A stretch of 64,000 bases of DNA from an archaeon. GTDB lineage: Archaea > Micrarchaeota > Micrarchaeia > Anstonellales > Bilamarchaeaceae. The notes under the pieces are model-generated. The model made no database searches and was not told the DNA's origin. It saw only the letters and a list, made by a program, of their open reading frames with translations. The stretch is taken from assembly GCA_020053355.1 (NCBI GenBank), contig JAGVNI010000007.1, positions 134,838 through 198,837 of the forward strand. The letters are read 5' to 3'. Below are positions 52,990 to 61,264 of this stretch, one piece after another (position 1 is the stretch's first letter; each line of letters starts with the position of its first letter). The position numbers and the translations under genes are program-made.

Positions 52990-53820
52990 ATGGCAGTCCA
53001 ACCTACAACAACCGGGATTTGGGTCCCGCCCTTCATCGTCCTATTGGTTTGGGAAGCGGTATATCTCGCATACGAATTCCTGTTTCCCACGGGGGCCAAC
53101 AAGCTGCTATTTAGCCCCGTGCTCTTTTTCGGGGAGTTCGCGCTGGTATTCACATTGTCATTGTGGCTCTCGGCGAACCTCTCGCGGAAGCGCGGCTTTG
53201 GGCTGATGGAGACCGCCAGGGGATTCGCGATATTCTTCGCGGCATTCTCCCTTCTTTCGCTCGCAGGGACACTGATGACGACTGCGGATATCTCGGAATT
53301 CGGGTCGCTCGTCAATTCCATCGCCATTTACGCGCTTCTCGACCTGATTAAGCTGGCGCTCTGCCTAATCGCCCTGGCCATCGGCGTCTTCATCCCCCCC
53401 CAGGGAAAATGGGAGGGCTTCGTAATCTGGGGCGTTGCGCTCAGCGCGCTCGCATTCGCCGCTGCCATGATTGTTGGTTTCATCGCCGGCTTTTACCTCT
53501 CCACGTCGTTCGATTTCCAATCCTCAGAAGGCTTCTCGCTTTCCGCGGACAACTGCACCCCGGGGGAATGGGCGTACGTCAAGGTTTTCGGGCTGGGGTT
53601 CAATATCACCGTGACCGGGCTTGAGACATACCGCGAGAGGCAGGCGTGCCATGCGGCGGGGGCAAGCGACAGTCTCGGCAGCGGCATCATAATCGACGTC
53701 TACGGCCAGGATGATGACAACATCTGCTACGTGACGGCCACCACCAACCGCTACAATACGACCAAGACCAAGGAGAAATGCAGCGGTGACTGGCCGGGTT
53801 ATTCCGGGGAAACAGGGTAG
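52990..53820 (+). CDS. Multi-pass membrane protein with outer C-terminal domain
   Basis: A 276-aa protein with five or so hydrophobic helices in the first ~165 residues (FIVLLVWEAVYLAYEFL, LLFSPVLFFGEFALVFTLSL, FAIFFAAFSLLSLAGTL, LLDLIKLALCLIALAIGVFI, WGVALSALAFAAAMIVGFIAGF), then a soluble ~100-residue domain with four cysteines (ADNCTPGEWAYVKVFG, NICYVTATTN). A ggggaga site precedes the ATG. Not recognised. It is followed closely by the membrane-bound regulator at 53845 and probably cotranscribed with it. Confidence 0.82.
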   Translation: MAVQPTTTGIWVPPFIVLLVWEAVYLAYEFLFPTGANKLLFSPVLFFGEFALVFTLSLWLSANLSRKRGFGLMETARGFAIFFAAFSLLSLAGTLMTTADISEFGSLVNSIAIYALLDLIKLALCLIALAIGVFIPPQGKWEGFVIWGVALSALAFAAAMIVGFIAGFYLSTSFDFQSSEGFSLSADNCTPGEWAYVKVFGLGFNITVTGLETYRERQACHAAGASDSLGSGIIIDVYGQDDDNICYVTATTNRYNTTKTKEKCSGDWPGYSGETG

Positions 53821-53844
53821 GAATTCGGACATGCGCTTTGGGGA

Positions 53845-54426
53845 ATGGAAATGGATGACGATGTCGTTGTAAACCGGGAGATGCTGCGCGCAATCAACGC
53901 GGATTCCAGAATCAGCATACTCAAGGCGCTCCTCCAGAGGCAGAAGACGCAGAGCGAACTTGCCGCCGAATTGAGAGTTACAGCACCGACGGTCCTTGAG
54001 CACATGAACCAACTCGAAAAGGCGCGGCTCATAGAAATGGTGCCCGAATACGCCGACAAGAAATGGAAATACTACCGCCTTACTAAAACCGGCAGGGGCA
54101 TCGTGGAAGGCAAGCGGATGAATGTCATCCTGCTTCTTACCAGCCTCTCGGCGGTCATAACCGGCGCGCTGATTGCGCTGTATGTCCTGATGCCGCCCAT
54201 CATCAACGCGCTTATGAGCGGGACTTCTGCTTCGGCTACCCCCCCATCGAACATCACGCATCCGGCTGGAAACGGCAGCGGGGCCGCCAACCTTTCATAC
54301 GCGCTCAGCTCGCTCGAAACCAGCTCCCGCTCATTGCTCGGCGCTGTCGTTATGCTTTTCCTGCTCCTCACCGTTCTGCTCGGTGCCATATACCTAGCTG
54401 GCAGGATGCGGGAGAAAAGAGCCTAA
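53845..54426 (+). CDS. Winged-helix transcriptional regulator with two membrane helices
   Basis: A 193-aa protein with an ArsR-like winged-helix domain at ~10-88 (RISILKALLQRQKTQSELAAELRVTAPTVLEHMNQLEKARLIE; the recognition helix is TAPTVLEHMNQL), followed by membrane helices at ~92-117 (NVILLLTSLSAVITGALIALYVLM) and ~160-185 (LLGAVVMLFLLLTVLLGAIYLA). It resembles archaeal one-component sensors in which the outside or membrane part controls DNA binding. Start at ATG 53845 or 53851. Ligand unknown. Confidence 0.88.
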   Translation: MEMDDDVVVNREMLRAINADSRISILKALLQRQKTQSELAAELRVTAPTVLEHMNQLEKARLIEMVPEYADKKWKYYRLTKTGRGIVEGKRMNVILLLTSLSAVITGALIALYVLMPPIINALMSGTSASATPPSNITHPAGNGSGAANLSYALSSLETSSRSLLGAVVMLFLLLTVLLGAIYLAGRMREKRA

Positions 54427-54450
54427 TCCGATTTCCCACCCAGGCATCCA

Positions 54451-54957
54451 TTATTTGATTGCCTTCAGCTTCTCCTCGATCCTCTTCCTCTGGACCTCGT
54501 TGATTCTCGGGTCGTCCTTCAAAAACAGCGTGTAGAAGTTCAGGAGGAGCTGCCTCGTCTTCCTGCCATCCTGCATATGCGCCTTCTTGATGTGCAAATC
54601 CGCCCGTGGGTCGTCCAGGAACAGGTAGCACACCGCAAGGAAGAAGTTCGTGGTAGGGTCTTCGGGCTCAATCTTAAGGGCGTCCTTGAACGCCTCAACC
54701 GCCTCTTCCATCTCGAATAATTCGAAATGCGCCATCCCCTTGATTTGGTAGTATTTGGACTTCCGCCCGAGCATGAGGGCGCGTTCGAAGCAGTCCTGCG
54801 CGGCGTCGTAGCTGCGCATCTTGAGGGACACGACGCCCCGCATGTACCATAATTCGTCTTTCCCAGGGTTCGCCATCAGCATCCGGTCCAGTACCGCCGC
54901 AGCCTCCTGATACCTCTGCTGGCCGAGCATCGCCTTGGCTTCCTCCAGTTCCTCCAT
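54451..54957 (-). CDS. TPR-repeat protein
   Basis: A 168-aa soluble protein composed of tetratricopeptide repeats (AKAMLGQQRYQEAAAVLDRML, ELWYMRGVVSLKMRSYDAAQDCFERAL, YQIKGMAHFELFEMEEAVEAFKDAL, TNFFLAVCYLFL), about four units, then a basic C-terminus (EVQRKRIEEKLKAIK). TPR proteins mediate protein-protein contacts; partner unknown. A TATA-like acaattaagt (minus strand, 54981-54990) lies about 28 bp before the ATG. Confidence 0.9.
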   Translation of the reverse strand: MEELEEAKAMLGQQRYQEAAAVLDRMLMANPGKDELWYMRGVVSLKMRSYDAAQDCFERALMLGRKSKYYQIKGMAHFELFEMEEAVEAFKDALKIEPEDPTTNFFLAVCYLFLDDPRADLHIKKAHMQDGRKTRQLLLNFYTLFLKDDPRINEVQRKRIEEKLKAIK

Positions 54958-54980
54958 ACCCTAGGCTATCTGCGAAAGTA

Positions 54981-54990
54981 ACTTAATTGT
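54981..54990 (-). promoter_or_regulatory. Putative TATA box for the TPR gene
   Basis: The minus-strand element acaattaagt is spaced for a near-leaderless transcript from 54957. Confidence 0.4.
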
Positions 54991-55043
54991 GATAGGGTTG
55001 AACGCCGAATGCCCGCCATGATTGCTTATAAAGTGTTGCATGC

Positions 55044-55053
55044 ACTATATTAT
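55044..55053 (+). promoter_or_regulatory. TATA box for the gene at 55080
   Basis: actatattat is centred about 31 bp before the ATG at 55080. A second candidate, cttataaagt, lies near 55024. Confidence 0.45.
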
Positions 55054-55079
55054 CGCAATTAAAGTAAAAAAGTGGGATT

Positions 55080-55361
55080 ATGGCCGAGACATTCCGAGAG
55101 AGGGAAGCGCAAAAGCCCCCAGAACGGGTTATGCCAACGATTCGGCGTGATGAGCGCGAGCAGCACACCCCGATTGATGTCCTAGGCAGGAGCGCGGCGC
55201 ATATGCGCACGCCTGCGGAACTGACGCGGCCCGGCGGAGAAAGAGCGCTTGCAAGGGCTGATTTGGACATGCGCCTTGCCAGGAACGTCTCCCTGCTCCG
55301 CATGGAAGGCTCTACCCCGCTTCCCGAGCGGTTCCTGAAGATGCTTGAAGGGCTGGGCTGA
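55080..55361 (+). CDS. Small basic hypothetical protein
   Basis: A 93-aa soluble, Arg-rich protein (ETFREREAQKPPERVMPTIRRDERE, LARADLDMRLARNV) ending LKMLEGLG. No recognised domain. It probably has a leaderless start at 55080 and overlaps or abuts the following membrane protein. Confidence 0.65.
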   Translation: MAETFREREAQKPPERVMPTIRRDEREQHTPIDVLGRSAAHMRTPAELTRPGGERALARADLDMRLARNVSLLRMEGSTPLPERFLKMLEGLG

Positions 55362-55386
55362 AAAAAAACGCCCGGCAGCGGTCAAC

Positions 55387-55959
55387 GTGAAACTCATCGC
55401 CGACTCCAAGGATTTTTCTTCCGACCAACTCACGCTGAGTTTCGCCCTCCTCCTGTGCCTTTCCCTTCCGCTGATATTCGTCCCCCTTTACCTCCTAATC
55501 GCCCCGCCTCCATCGTTTGCAATCCCCAAGCCTGCGGCGACCGCCCTGCTTATCGGGGCCATGTTCGTCATCGTGTTCATCGGGCTTTTCCTGAAAGGGA
55601 GGGGCATCCTCTTCAAAGTGCCTATGCGGGTTTTCGAGGAGGGCATCATCATCCAGCCTGCAATGGGCATCCGCCCCTTCCTGGTGCCCTATGCCGACAT
55701 CTCCGCAATCGAGATTTGGCAGGGGATGGATGGGAAAATCAGGACCGGATGCTCGGTCTCATCGGTCAATTCCGGAACCGTCCGCAGCGTCGAGAACTTC
55801 ATTGACAAAAACGCGTTGAAATCGTTCGTTGACCGCATCCGCCCGGCGCTTGAGCAGAACGGGTTCCGCGCCGAGGGGGCGCAGGAATCCGGCAATTCCG
55901 CCCGCTTCGCATTCCGGAGGCCGCTGTCCCTGCAAGGAGTTCAGGGATGGCGCATTTAA
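55387..55959 (+). CDS. Two-helix membrane protein with PH-like domain
   Basis: About 190 aa. Two hydrophobic helices (FALLLCLSLPLIFVPLYLLIA and ALLIGAMFVIVFIGLFL) are followed by a soluble domain whose strand pattern (FKVPMRVFEEGIIIQPAMGIRPFLVPYADISAIEI) resembles bacterial PH-type membrane proteins. The start is uncertain: the ORF opens at a TTG at 55345 overlapping the previous gene; GTG 55387 (MKLIADSKDFSS) gives a cleaner N-terminus. No catalytic residues. Function unknown. Confidence 0.7.
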   Translation: MKLIADSKDFSSDQLTLSFALLLCLSLPLIFVPLYLLIAPPPSFAIPKPAATALLIGAMFVIVFIGLFLKGRGILFKVPMRVFEEGIIIQPAMGIRPFLVPYADISAIEIWQGMDGKIRTGCSVSSVNSGTVRSVENFIDKNALKSFVDRIRPALEQNGFRAEGAQESGNSARFAFRRPLSLQGVQGWRI

Positions 55960-55962
55960 AAA
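55953..55962 (+). promoter_or_regulatory. TATA box for the gene at 55986
   Basis: catttaaaaa is centred 28 bp before the ATG at 55986. The 12 bases before the ATG (aattataac) closely match those before kinases 2 and 3. Confidence 0.6.
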
Positions 55963-55985
55963 CACTCGCAACTATTAATTATAAC

Positions 55986-56966
55986 ATGCGCGAAAAGGAC
56001 TTTTCACAGCCCAGGATAATTCTTGCCCCGCCAATCCGCGGCAGGCGCGAATCCATATGCAAATCCGACGAGGCGAAAGTCAGCCGGATGATTAGGCCAG
56101 AAAAATATGCAGGCATGGTGGAGCGGCTGCAGGTGGGCGATGACTCGCCGTTCTCCAAATCGATGCGGTTTGTCATCCATCCCACCCCGGACGGCACCAA
56201 CCTCTATCCCGTTTACCCGGAAAACCCCGCAAATCCCATACTCCGCTTCCTCTCCCTGCGTTTTGCGAGGAGCCTTTTTCCGGACAATTTCGTGGATATG
56301 CATGAGCTCCGGATTTCGACGAAGGCCGGGGGCAAACTCGCATCGGCGATGTACTCTGATTATGTGCCTGATGAGACCGGTGTCATCCCAAGGCGGGCTG
56401 AATTTTTCCGGTTGTTCTACGGAACCAAGGATAGCTGGCGGCAGGAGCAAATCCGGCAGGACGCAACCAGGACTGAGCATGAATCCTGCGCTACACTCAC
56501 CGAAGTTTCCCGAATGATGGGGCTATCCGGCATAATCGTCCCGCATCCGGAGGCCAATTATCACGTCTCAGACGGCAAGGTCGTCTTCTTCGAAGTCCTT
56601 GGAATCGATTTGCCCAAAGCGTTCGCTGCAGTGGACGGGCTCGCACCCGGCATCGGGGAACCGATAGTGCTCCTTTCCATGATTTACGGGGTGATGCTGC
56701 GTGATTATTCGAAACGCAATTCTGCTTACGTCTCCCGGCTAGGCAAAAGGTATGACGGCCTTGACTTCGATGCGATAACACTGAGCGCCCTGTGCGGCCT
56801 TCTGGAGATGACTGATTCCCCTGCCTCGTTGCAGCTCGGTTTCTTCCGGGAAATCCACACCATCCTGCATGATGTTTTTCATAGGGCGGTTATGGTGCGG
56901 GAAGGCCTGAAGCACGAACCGACAGTCCCGGAATTCCCCGTATGGCTGGACCCGGCGCTGAAATAG
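55986..56966 (+). CDS. Hypothetical protein, possible kinase-regulon member
   Basis: A 326-aa soluble protein I do not recognise. It mixes strands and helices (RPEKYAGMVERLQVGDDSPFSKSMRF; NFVDMHELRISTKAGGKLASAMYSDYVPDETGVIPRRAEFFRLFYG; VFFEVLGIDLPKAFAAVDGLAPGIGEP; EIHTILHDVFHRAVM). The start is the ATG at 55986, set by a TATA box and by sequence before it shared with kinases 2 and 3. The longer ORF from 55947 would put that promoter in the gene. Any link to the kinases is inferred only from the upstream sequence. Confidence 0.75.
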   Translation: MREKDFSQPRIILAPPIRGRRESICKSDEAKVSRMIRPEKYAGMVERLQVGDDSPFSKSMRFVIHPTPDGTNLYPVYPENPANPILRFLSLRFARSLFPDNFVDMHELRISTKAGGKLASAMYSDYVPDETGVIPRRAEFFRLFYGTKDSWRQEQIRQDATRTEHESCATLTEVSRMMGLSGIIVPHPEANYHVSDGKVVFFEVLGIDLPKAFAAVDGLAPGIGEPIVLLSMIYGVMLRDYSKRNSAYVSRLGKRYDGLDFDAITLSALCGLLEMTDSPASLQLGFFREIHTILHDVFHRAVMVREGLKHEPTVPEFPVWLDPALK

Positions 56967-56986
56967 TTTGCCCTGCCCCTTATCTT

Positions 56987-57943
56987 TCATTCCATCTCGA
57001 TGGTTCCCGGCGGCTTGTTGGTGATGTCGTACACGACGCGGCCGACGGTGCGGATTTCGTTCGTGATGCGCGTCGAAATCCTCTCAAGGACTTCGGGCGG
57101 GATGTGCGAGAAGTTGGCCGTCATCCCGTCAAGCGAGCGCACAGCCCTTACAATGACCGTATATTGATACGCCCTCTCATCCCCCCTCACGCCGACCGTC
57201 TTTGAGGGAAGCAGCGCGGCGAAATACTGCCAGGGCCTCTCCATTTTCCCGGCTGCGACAGCGGCATCAATCTCGTTCTCTGCGATGTCGCAGGCTTCCT
57301 GGACGATATGGACCTTCTCCTCTGTTACCTCGCCCACAATCCGGACAGCAAGGCCCGGGCCTGGGAATGGTTGCCTCTGGTGGATGCTTTGCGGGAGGCC
57401 AAGCTCCTTTCCCACAAGCCGGACTTCGTGCTTGTACAGTTCGCGGAGCGGCTCGCACAGTTTCAGGTGCATCTTTTCCGGCAGTCCGCCGACGTTGTGG
57501 TGGCTTTTTATCGTGTCGCGGCCCATTCCCCCGCTCTCAATCCAGTCCGGGGCGATTGTGCCCTGAATAAGGAACTTGACATCCGTCTTCTTAGCCTCGT
57601 CCTCGAAGATGCGGACGAACGCCTCGCCGATGATTTTCCTCTTGGTTTCCGGTTCGGTCACTCCCCTGAGCGCGTCAAGGAAGCGTTTCCTTGCATCAAC
57701 GACCTTCAAATCCACGCCAAGCGCTATCGCGACCGCCTTCACTTTCGCAGTCTCATCCTTCCTCATCAGGCCGTTATCGACATAAACGATATGGAGCTGG
57801 CCGGGAACCGCGCGCGCGGCGAGCGTAGCCGCAACGAACGAGTCGACCCCGCCTGAGACCGCAGTTATCGCGTGGTCCTTTCCCATCTTCACCTTGATGT
57901 CCTTCTCTGCCTGGACGATGAACTTCTTCGCGTCAAAAGCCAT
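56987..57943 (-). CDS. guaAB: GMP synthase, PP-loop ATPase subunit (GuaAB)
   Basis: Converts XMP to GMP using ATP and ammonia delivered by a separate glutaminase subunit, as in most archaea. The 318-aa protein has the N-type PP-loop AVSGGVDSFVAA, YVDNGLMRKDE, the XMP-binding region GTIAPDWIESGG and SHHNVGGLPE, QPFPGPGLAVRI and the dimerisation domain ending NEIRTVGRVVYDITNKPPGTIEME. ATG 57943 matches family N-termini and lies one base after the upstream gene's stop; longer readings are shadows. The glutaminase gene is not in this window. Confidence 0.96.
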   Translation of the reverse strand: MAFDAKKFIVQAEKDIKVKMGKDHAITAVSGGVDSFVAATLAARAVPGQLHIVYVDNGLMRKDETAKVKAVAIALGVDLKVVDARKRFLDALRGVTEPETKRKIIGEAFVRIFEDEAKKTDVKFLIQGTIAPDWIESGGMGRDTIKSHHNVGGLPEKMHLKLCEPLRELYKHEVRLVGKELGLPQSIHQRQPFPGPGLAVRIVGEVTEEKVHIVQEACDIAENEIDAAVAAGKMERPWQYFAALLPSKTVGVRGDERAYQYTVIVRAVRSLDGMTANFSHIPPEVLERISTRITNEIRTVGRVVYDITNKPPGTIEME

Positions 57944-57944
57944 A

Positions 57945-58742
57945 TCATACACCTGCGAAATTCCCGATTCCGAACAATGCCGCGAGCAAATCCATCGCAA
58001 CAGCGAGCATCAAAACCCTTGGAATAGCCAAAACAACCGCAATCGCAAGCGCATGCGTGAACCCTATGCCATGCGCTAGTGCATACGCCCTCGCCGTCAT
58101 ATAGACGCCGAGGTAAAGGAGCGATACGAGGACCAGCGAGCCGATTGTGATTATGCATAGCAGGTAGAGCGGCCCGGCCAATACTGCGACCATGGACATG
58201 GATATCGCCAGCCAGACGATGGACGAGAGATACATCTGCCCCCCGAGCGTCCCGTGCCCGCCGGTCATTTTCGCGAGGAAGAACGCAATGCCCTCATGGG
58301 CGAGGTTGATTATCATCGCAAGCACGCACCATAAGAGGAATTCATATGCCGCAATCGGGCCAAGCACGCCGAGTTCGAGTTGCGGCAGGGGCTCCCCCGT
58401 GACGTTCTCGATAGTCTCGAATTCGAAATTGAGCACGTAGATGTATTCAATGGACGAGAGGAACCAGATTGCGAATATCACAAGGCCGCCGAGAGCGAAA
58501 AGCCCGAGGGCGAGCCTGTCATTCCCATGCGGCGCAATCGCGGCCAGCCTCTCCGGGGCTTTAACCGGGTCGAAGAGCCCCTTGGCGCAGTCCCAGCCCC
58601 TTTTGATTTCATCGAACCTGATGCCGAAGACGCCTTCCGGGGGTTTTGGCAGCTTGCCTTTTTGGACTGCCCGAACGGGTTCGCCGGCACGCACTTCCTC
58701 AGAGGGCCTTATGGCTCGCACTGATGCTTTCTTTCCTCCCAT
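57945..58742 (-). CDS. Yip1-family multi-pass membrane protein
   Basis: A 265-aa protein: a basic N-terminus (GGKKASVRAIRPSEEVRAGEP), a segment GIRFDEIKRGWDCAKGLFDPVKAPERL that resembles the lead-in of Yip1 proteins, and five hydrophobic helices (LALGLFALGGLVIFAIWFL; GPIAAYEFLLWCVLAMIINLA; YLSSIVWLAISMSMVAVLAG; LLCIITIGSLVLVSLLYLGVYM; ALAIAVVLAIPRVLMLAVAM). Yip1 relatives in prokaryotes have no settled function. ATG 58742 has a TATA box ~27 bp upstream and is divergent from endoQ. It ends one base before guaAB. Confidence 0.85.
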   Translation of the reverse strand: MGGKKASVRAIRPSEEVRAGEPVRAVQKGKLPKPPEGVFGIRFDEIKRGWDCAKGLFDPVKAPERLAAIAPHGNDRLALGLFALGGLVIFAIWFLSSIEYIYVLNFEFETIENVTGEPLPQLELGVLGPIAAYEFLLWCVLAMIINLAHEGIAFFLAKMTGGHGTLGGQMYLSSIVWLAISMSMVAVLAGPLYLLCIITIGSLVLVSLLYLGVYMTARAYALAHGIGFTHALAIAVVLAIPRVLMLAVAMDLLAALFGIGNFAGV

Positions 58743-58765
58743 AAAGACACCCTTAGTCAGCGCCT

Positions 58766-58778
58766 CTTTAAATATTTT
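58766..58778. promoter_or_regulatory. Shared divergent TATA element (Yip1 gene and endoQ)
   Basis: The palindromic core tttaaatattt lies midway between the ATG at 58742 (minus) and the ATG at 58797 (plus), about 25-30 bp from each. One element appears able to serve both leaderless genes. Confidence 0.6.
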
Positions 58779-58796
58779 GGCCGCGCCTTTCCCCCC

Positions 58797-60050
58797 ATGC
58801 GCGTCATCGCCGACATCCACGTGCACAGCAAGTACGCCCGCGCCACCAGCCCGCGCTGCGACATCCAGGGCCTCTCGGAAGGCGCAAAGATAAAAGGGAT
58901 TAACATCATCGCCACCGGGGATTTCACCCATCCCGCATATTTCAATGAAATCCGGCGCGACCTCGCACCTTCGGAAGACGGGAGCGGGCTCTACGTGTAC
59001 AAGGGAACGCGGTTCATCCTTTCCACGGAAATAAGCCTCATCTACTCAAGCAGGCTCGGGCCGAAGCGCATGCACCATCTGGTCCTTGCCCCCTCGCTCG
59101 ATGCCGCGGCCCAGATAAACGACGTTTTGGGAAGGCGAGGCAACCTATCCAGCGACGGAAGGCCCATTCTCGGGATTCCCTCGCCCGAATTCGCGGAAAT
59201 TCTTTTCTCCATCTCCAAGGACGTGATGATAATCCCGGCCCACGCCTGGACGCCCTGGTTTTCGATTTTCGGCTCAAATTCCGGCGTGGACACTGTGGAG
59301 GAGGCCTTCGAGGACCAGGCAAAAAACATATTCGCGCTTGAGACCGGCCTGAGCTCGGACCCGGCCATGAACTGGATGCTGAGCAGCCTCGACAAGTACT
59401 CCCTCGTGTCGAACAGCGATGCGCACAGCCTCGAGAAACTCGGGAGGGAGGCGAACGTGTTCAATCTCGATTCATTGACTTACAAGTCCCTCACGCAGGC
59501 AATAAAGACCAGGAAAGGATTCGAAAAGACATACGAGTTCTATCCTGAAGAGGGAAAATACCATTACGACGGCCACCGCGAATGCGATGTCCTGCTTTCC
59601 CCGGAGGAGGCGAAGAGCCGCAACAACACCTGCCCGGTATGCCGCAAGAAGCTCACAATCGGCGTGCTGCACCGTGTCAGCGACCTGGCCGACCGGAAGA
59701 TGGGCACGCGGCCGGATTCTGCCGTGCCGTTCCAGTACATCGTTCCCCTCACCATCCTCATCTCAAAAGCCCTGAGGAAACCCGAGACTTCGAAACTTGT
59801 CGCGGAGGAGTACTCGAAGCTGGTCCGGTATTTCGGCAACGAGTTCGCCGTATTCAGCGCAACCGAGGAGCAGCTGCGCCTGGCAACAGTAAAAGAAATC
59901 GCGGATGCAATCATCCGGGTGAATACCGGGCATGTGCGCTGGGTCCCGGGCTATGACGGCGTATTCGGCCAGCTCATCCTTGACGAATCCGCGTCCGATT
60001 CTAAGAAGGGGGCTGTTGACCGGAAGCAGAAGAGCCTCGGCGATTTCTAG
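58797..60050 (+). CDS. endoQ: Endonuclease Q (PHP-domain DNA repair nuclease)
   Basis: Cuts DNA 5' of deaminated bases (uracil, hypoxanthine) and abasic sites. The 417-aa protein has the EndoQ order: a PHP-type phosphoesterase domain (~1-270) with metal ligands in ADIHVHSKYARA, ATGDFTHPAYF, TEISLIYSS, PAHAWTPWFSIFGS and SNSDAHSLEKLG; a four-Cys zinc finger (HRECDV to CPVCRKKLTIGV, ~262-290); and a C-terminal helical domain (VRYFGNEFAVFSATEEQL). The start is set by the TATA box and by the metal-site His-x-His at residue 8. Its 3' end overlaps the convergent gene by 50 nt. Confidence 0.94.
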   Translation: MRVIADIHVHSKYARATSPRCDIQGLSEGAKIKGINIIATGDFTHPAYFNEIRRDLAPSEDGSGLYVYKGTRFILSTEISLIYSSRLGPKRMHHLVLAPSLDAAAQINDVLGRRGNLSSDGRPILGIPSPEFAEILFSISKDVMIIPAHAWTPWFSIFGSNSGVDTVEEAFEDQAKNIFALETGLSSDPAMNWMLSSLDKYSLVSNSDAHSLEKLGREANVFNLDSLTYKSLTQAIKTRKGFEKTYEFYPEEGKYHYDGHRECDVLLSPEEAKSRNNTCPVCRKKLTIGVLHRVSDLADRKMGTRPDSAVPFQYIVPLTILISKALRKPETSKLVAEEYSKLVRYFGNEFAVFSATEEQLRLATVKEIADAIIRVNTGHVRWVPGYDGVFGQLILDESASDSKKGAVDRKQKSLGDF

Positions 60051-60744
60051 CCTTTTTCGGAGCGGCTGGCGAATCCGCACTCATCACGCTTGGCGGAGCA
60101 GGCATCCCCGCCCCGGCATTCTCCTTGCGCGCGGCCGGCACATATTCCCCCGGCGAAAAGACATTGACAAGCACCGGAATCGCGTAGAATGAGGCGGCAA
60201 AGCCGGCAATAGCTCCTGTGAGCAATCTCATCGCATTCGTGCTCTCGTATTCGAACGGAATGACGTTGAACCCCAGAAGCGGCTTGTCTATCTCGCTTGC
60301 TAGCTGCAGCCCGCCATCGAGGGCGATTGGGACCATGGCAAGCAGGAGGTATGCCGCAGGATACATGGCCCTTGTCCCCAGCCTCCGTACGAATGGATAA
60401 ATGGCCCCGGCCAGCAGCATTGCCCCGTATATCCCGAAATCCCTTGAGCACAGGGGCATCTTGTAACCGATTGCGGAACCGGCTTCGGTCCGGACCAGCT
60501 TCCGGTCAAGGTAGTCGCCCACATACGCGCCGCCCTGCGGGGTGCAATCGGCGACCCAATACCCGGAATCGCTGCGGAAGACGCATAATGAGCGGGACAT
60601 CTTCTGGTGGCAGGTGGGCCCGAATGCTTCATATGCAAAGCCCATGTCCTGGCCAAAGGCGAGAACCGGCACAAGCAGCGCGGAGCCGGCAAGGATGAGG
60701 AAAACCAGCATGTATATAGCATACGCCAGAATCGCCTTGTCCAT
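60001..60744 (-). CDS. DUF2085-like membrane protein
   Basis: A 247-aa protein with four or five membrane helices and the family segment GPTCHQKMSRSLCVF followed by MPLCSRDFGIYGAML, typical of DUF2085 membrane proteins of unknown function. Conserved Cys, His and Arg suggest a metal- or heme-like site, but none is proven. The C-terminus (~205-247) is a Pro/Ala/Ser-rich basic cytosolic tail. A TATA element lies 28 bp before ATG 60744. The 3' end overlaps endoQ by 50 nt. Confidence 0.85.
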   Translation of the reverse strand: MDKAILAYAIYMLVFLILAGSALLVPVLAFGQDMGFAYEAFGPTCHQKMSRSLCVFRSDSGYWVADCTPQGGAYVGDYLDRKLVRTEAGSAIGYKMPLCSRDFGIYGAMLLAGAIYPFVRRLGTRAMYPAAYLLLAMVPIALDGGLQLASEIDKPLLGFNVIPFEYESTNAMRLLTGAIAGFAASFYAIPVLVNVFSPGEYVPAARKENAGAGMPAPPSVMSADSPAAPKKARNRRGSSASGQQPPS

Positions 60745-60766
60745 CGGCGTATAGGTGGGAGAAAGG

Positions 60767-60778
60767 TTTTTTAATTAG
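60767..60778. promoter_or_regulatory. AT-rich divergent promoter element
   Basis: ttttttaattag lies about 28 bp from ATG 60744 (minus) and 36 bp from ATG 60809 (plus). It may be shared by both genes; the plus-strand gene also has a clear aaggtgatct ribosome site (60796-60805). Confidence 0.5.
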
Positions 60779-60808
60779 TTTCACGATTAGTGAGTCAAGG
60801 TGATCTGA

Positions 60809-61060
60809 ATGAGCACAAAACTATCTAGACTCTACGGAATGGACATCTTCACCGATTCGGGGAAGTTCATCGGCAACGCCCAGGACTTCATCGTCGACCT
60901 TGAAGGTGGCGAGGTATCCAGGATTCTCATCGAGGCCCTCCCTGTCGGAAAGGACGATGCCAAGAAGGCGCTCCGCGAAAAGAGCATACTCTACAAGAAC
61001 GTGAAGTCCGTCGAGGACGTAATCGTCGTGAGCAAGGGCCCCGCGGTCCACTCCCAGTGA
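60809..61060 (+). CDS. PRC-barrel domain protein
   Basis: An 83-aa protein that is a single PRC-barrel domain (MDIFTDSGKFIGNAQDFIVDLEGGEVSRILIE). In archaea such single-domain proteins include SepF-associated cell division factors and RNA-related proteins; the sequence alone does not choose. The aaggtgatct site precedes the ATG. It is followed 12 nt later by a small membrane protein, probably one operon. Confidence 0.9.
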   Translation: MSTKLSRLYGMDIFTDSGKFIGNAQDFIVDLEGGEVSRILIEALPVGKDDAKKALREKSILYKNVKSVEDVIVVSKGPAVHSQ

Positions 61061-61072
61061 AGTGATTCGCAA

Positions 61073-61264
61073 ATGGGAAGCACTCTAAAGAACATCCTTC
61101 TTCTCGTGATTTCGCTGCTTATCGGCATCGGGGTCACTTACATGGGTGTTTCCCTGATGGAGGAGTCAATCCCGATTGACCAGACCCTGCAGATAATCTG
61201 CGCGGTCGTCCTGACATTATTTTCTTACGTCGCGTTCTACTTCATGACCAAGGGCAGCGGCTGA
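61073..61264 (+). CDS. Small two-helix membrane protein
   Basis: A 63-aa protein with two hydrophobic helices (ILLLVISLLIGIGVTYMGVSL and IICAVVLTLFSYVAFYFMT) joined by a short acidic loop (MEESIPIDQT). Short basic tail. An agtgatt sequence precedes the ATG. Unknown function, probably cotranscribed with the PRC-barrel gene. Its 3' end overlaps the convergent dephospho-CoA kinase gene by 48 nt. Confidence 0.75.
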   Translation: MGSTLKNILLLVISLLIGIGVTYMGVSLMEESIPIDQTLQIICAVVLTLFSYVAFYFMTKGSG

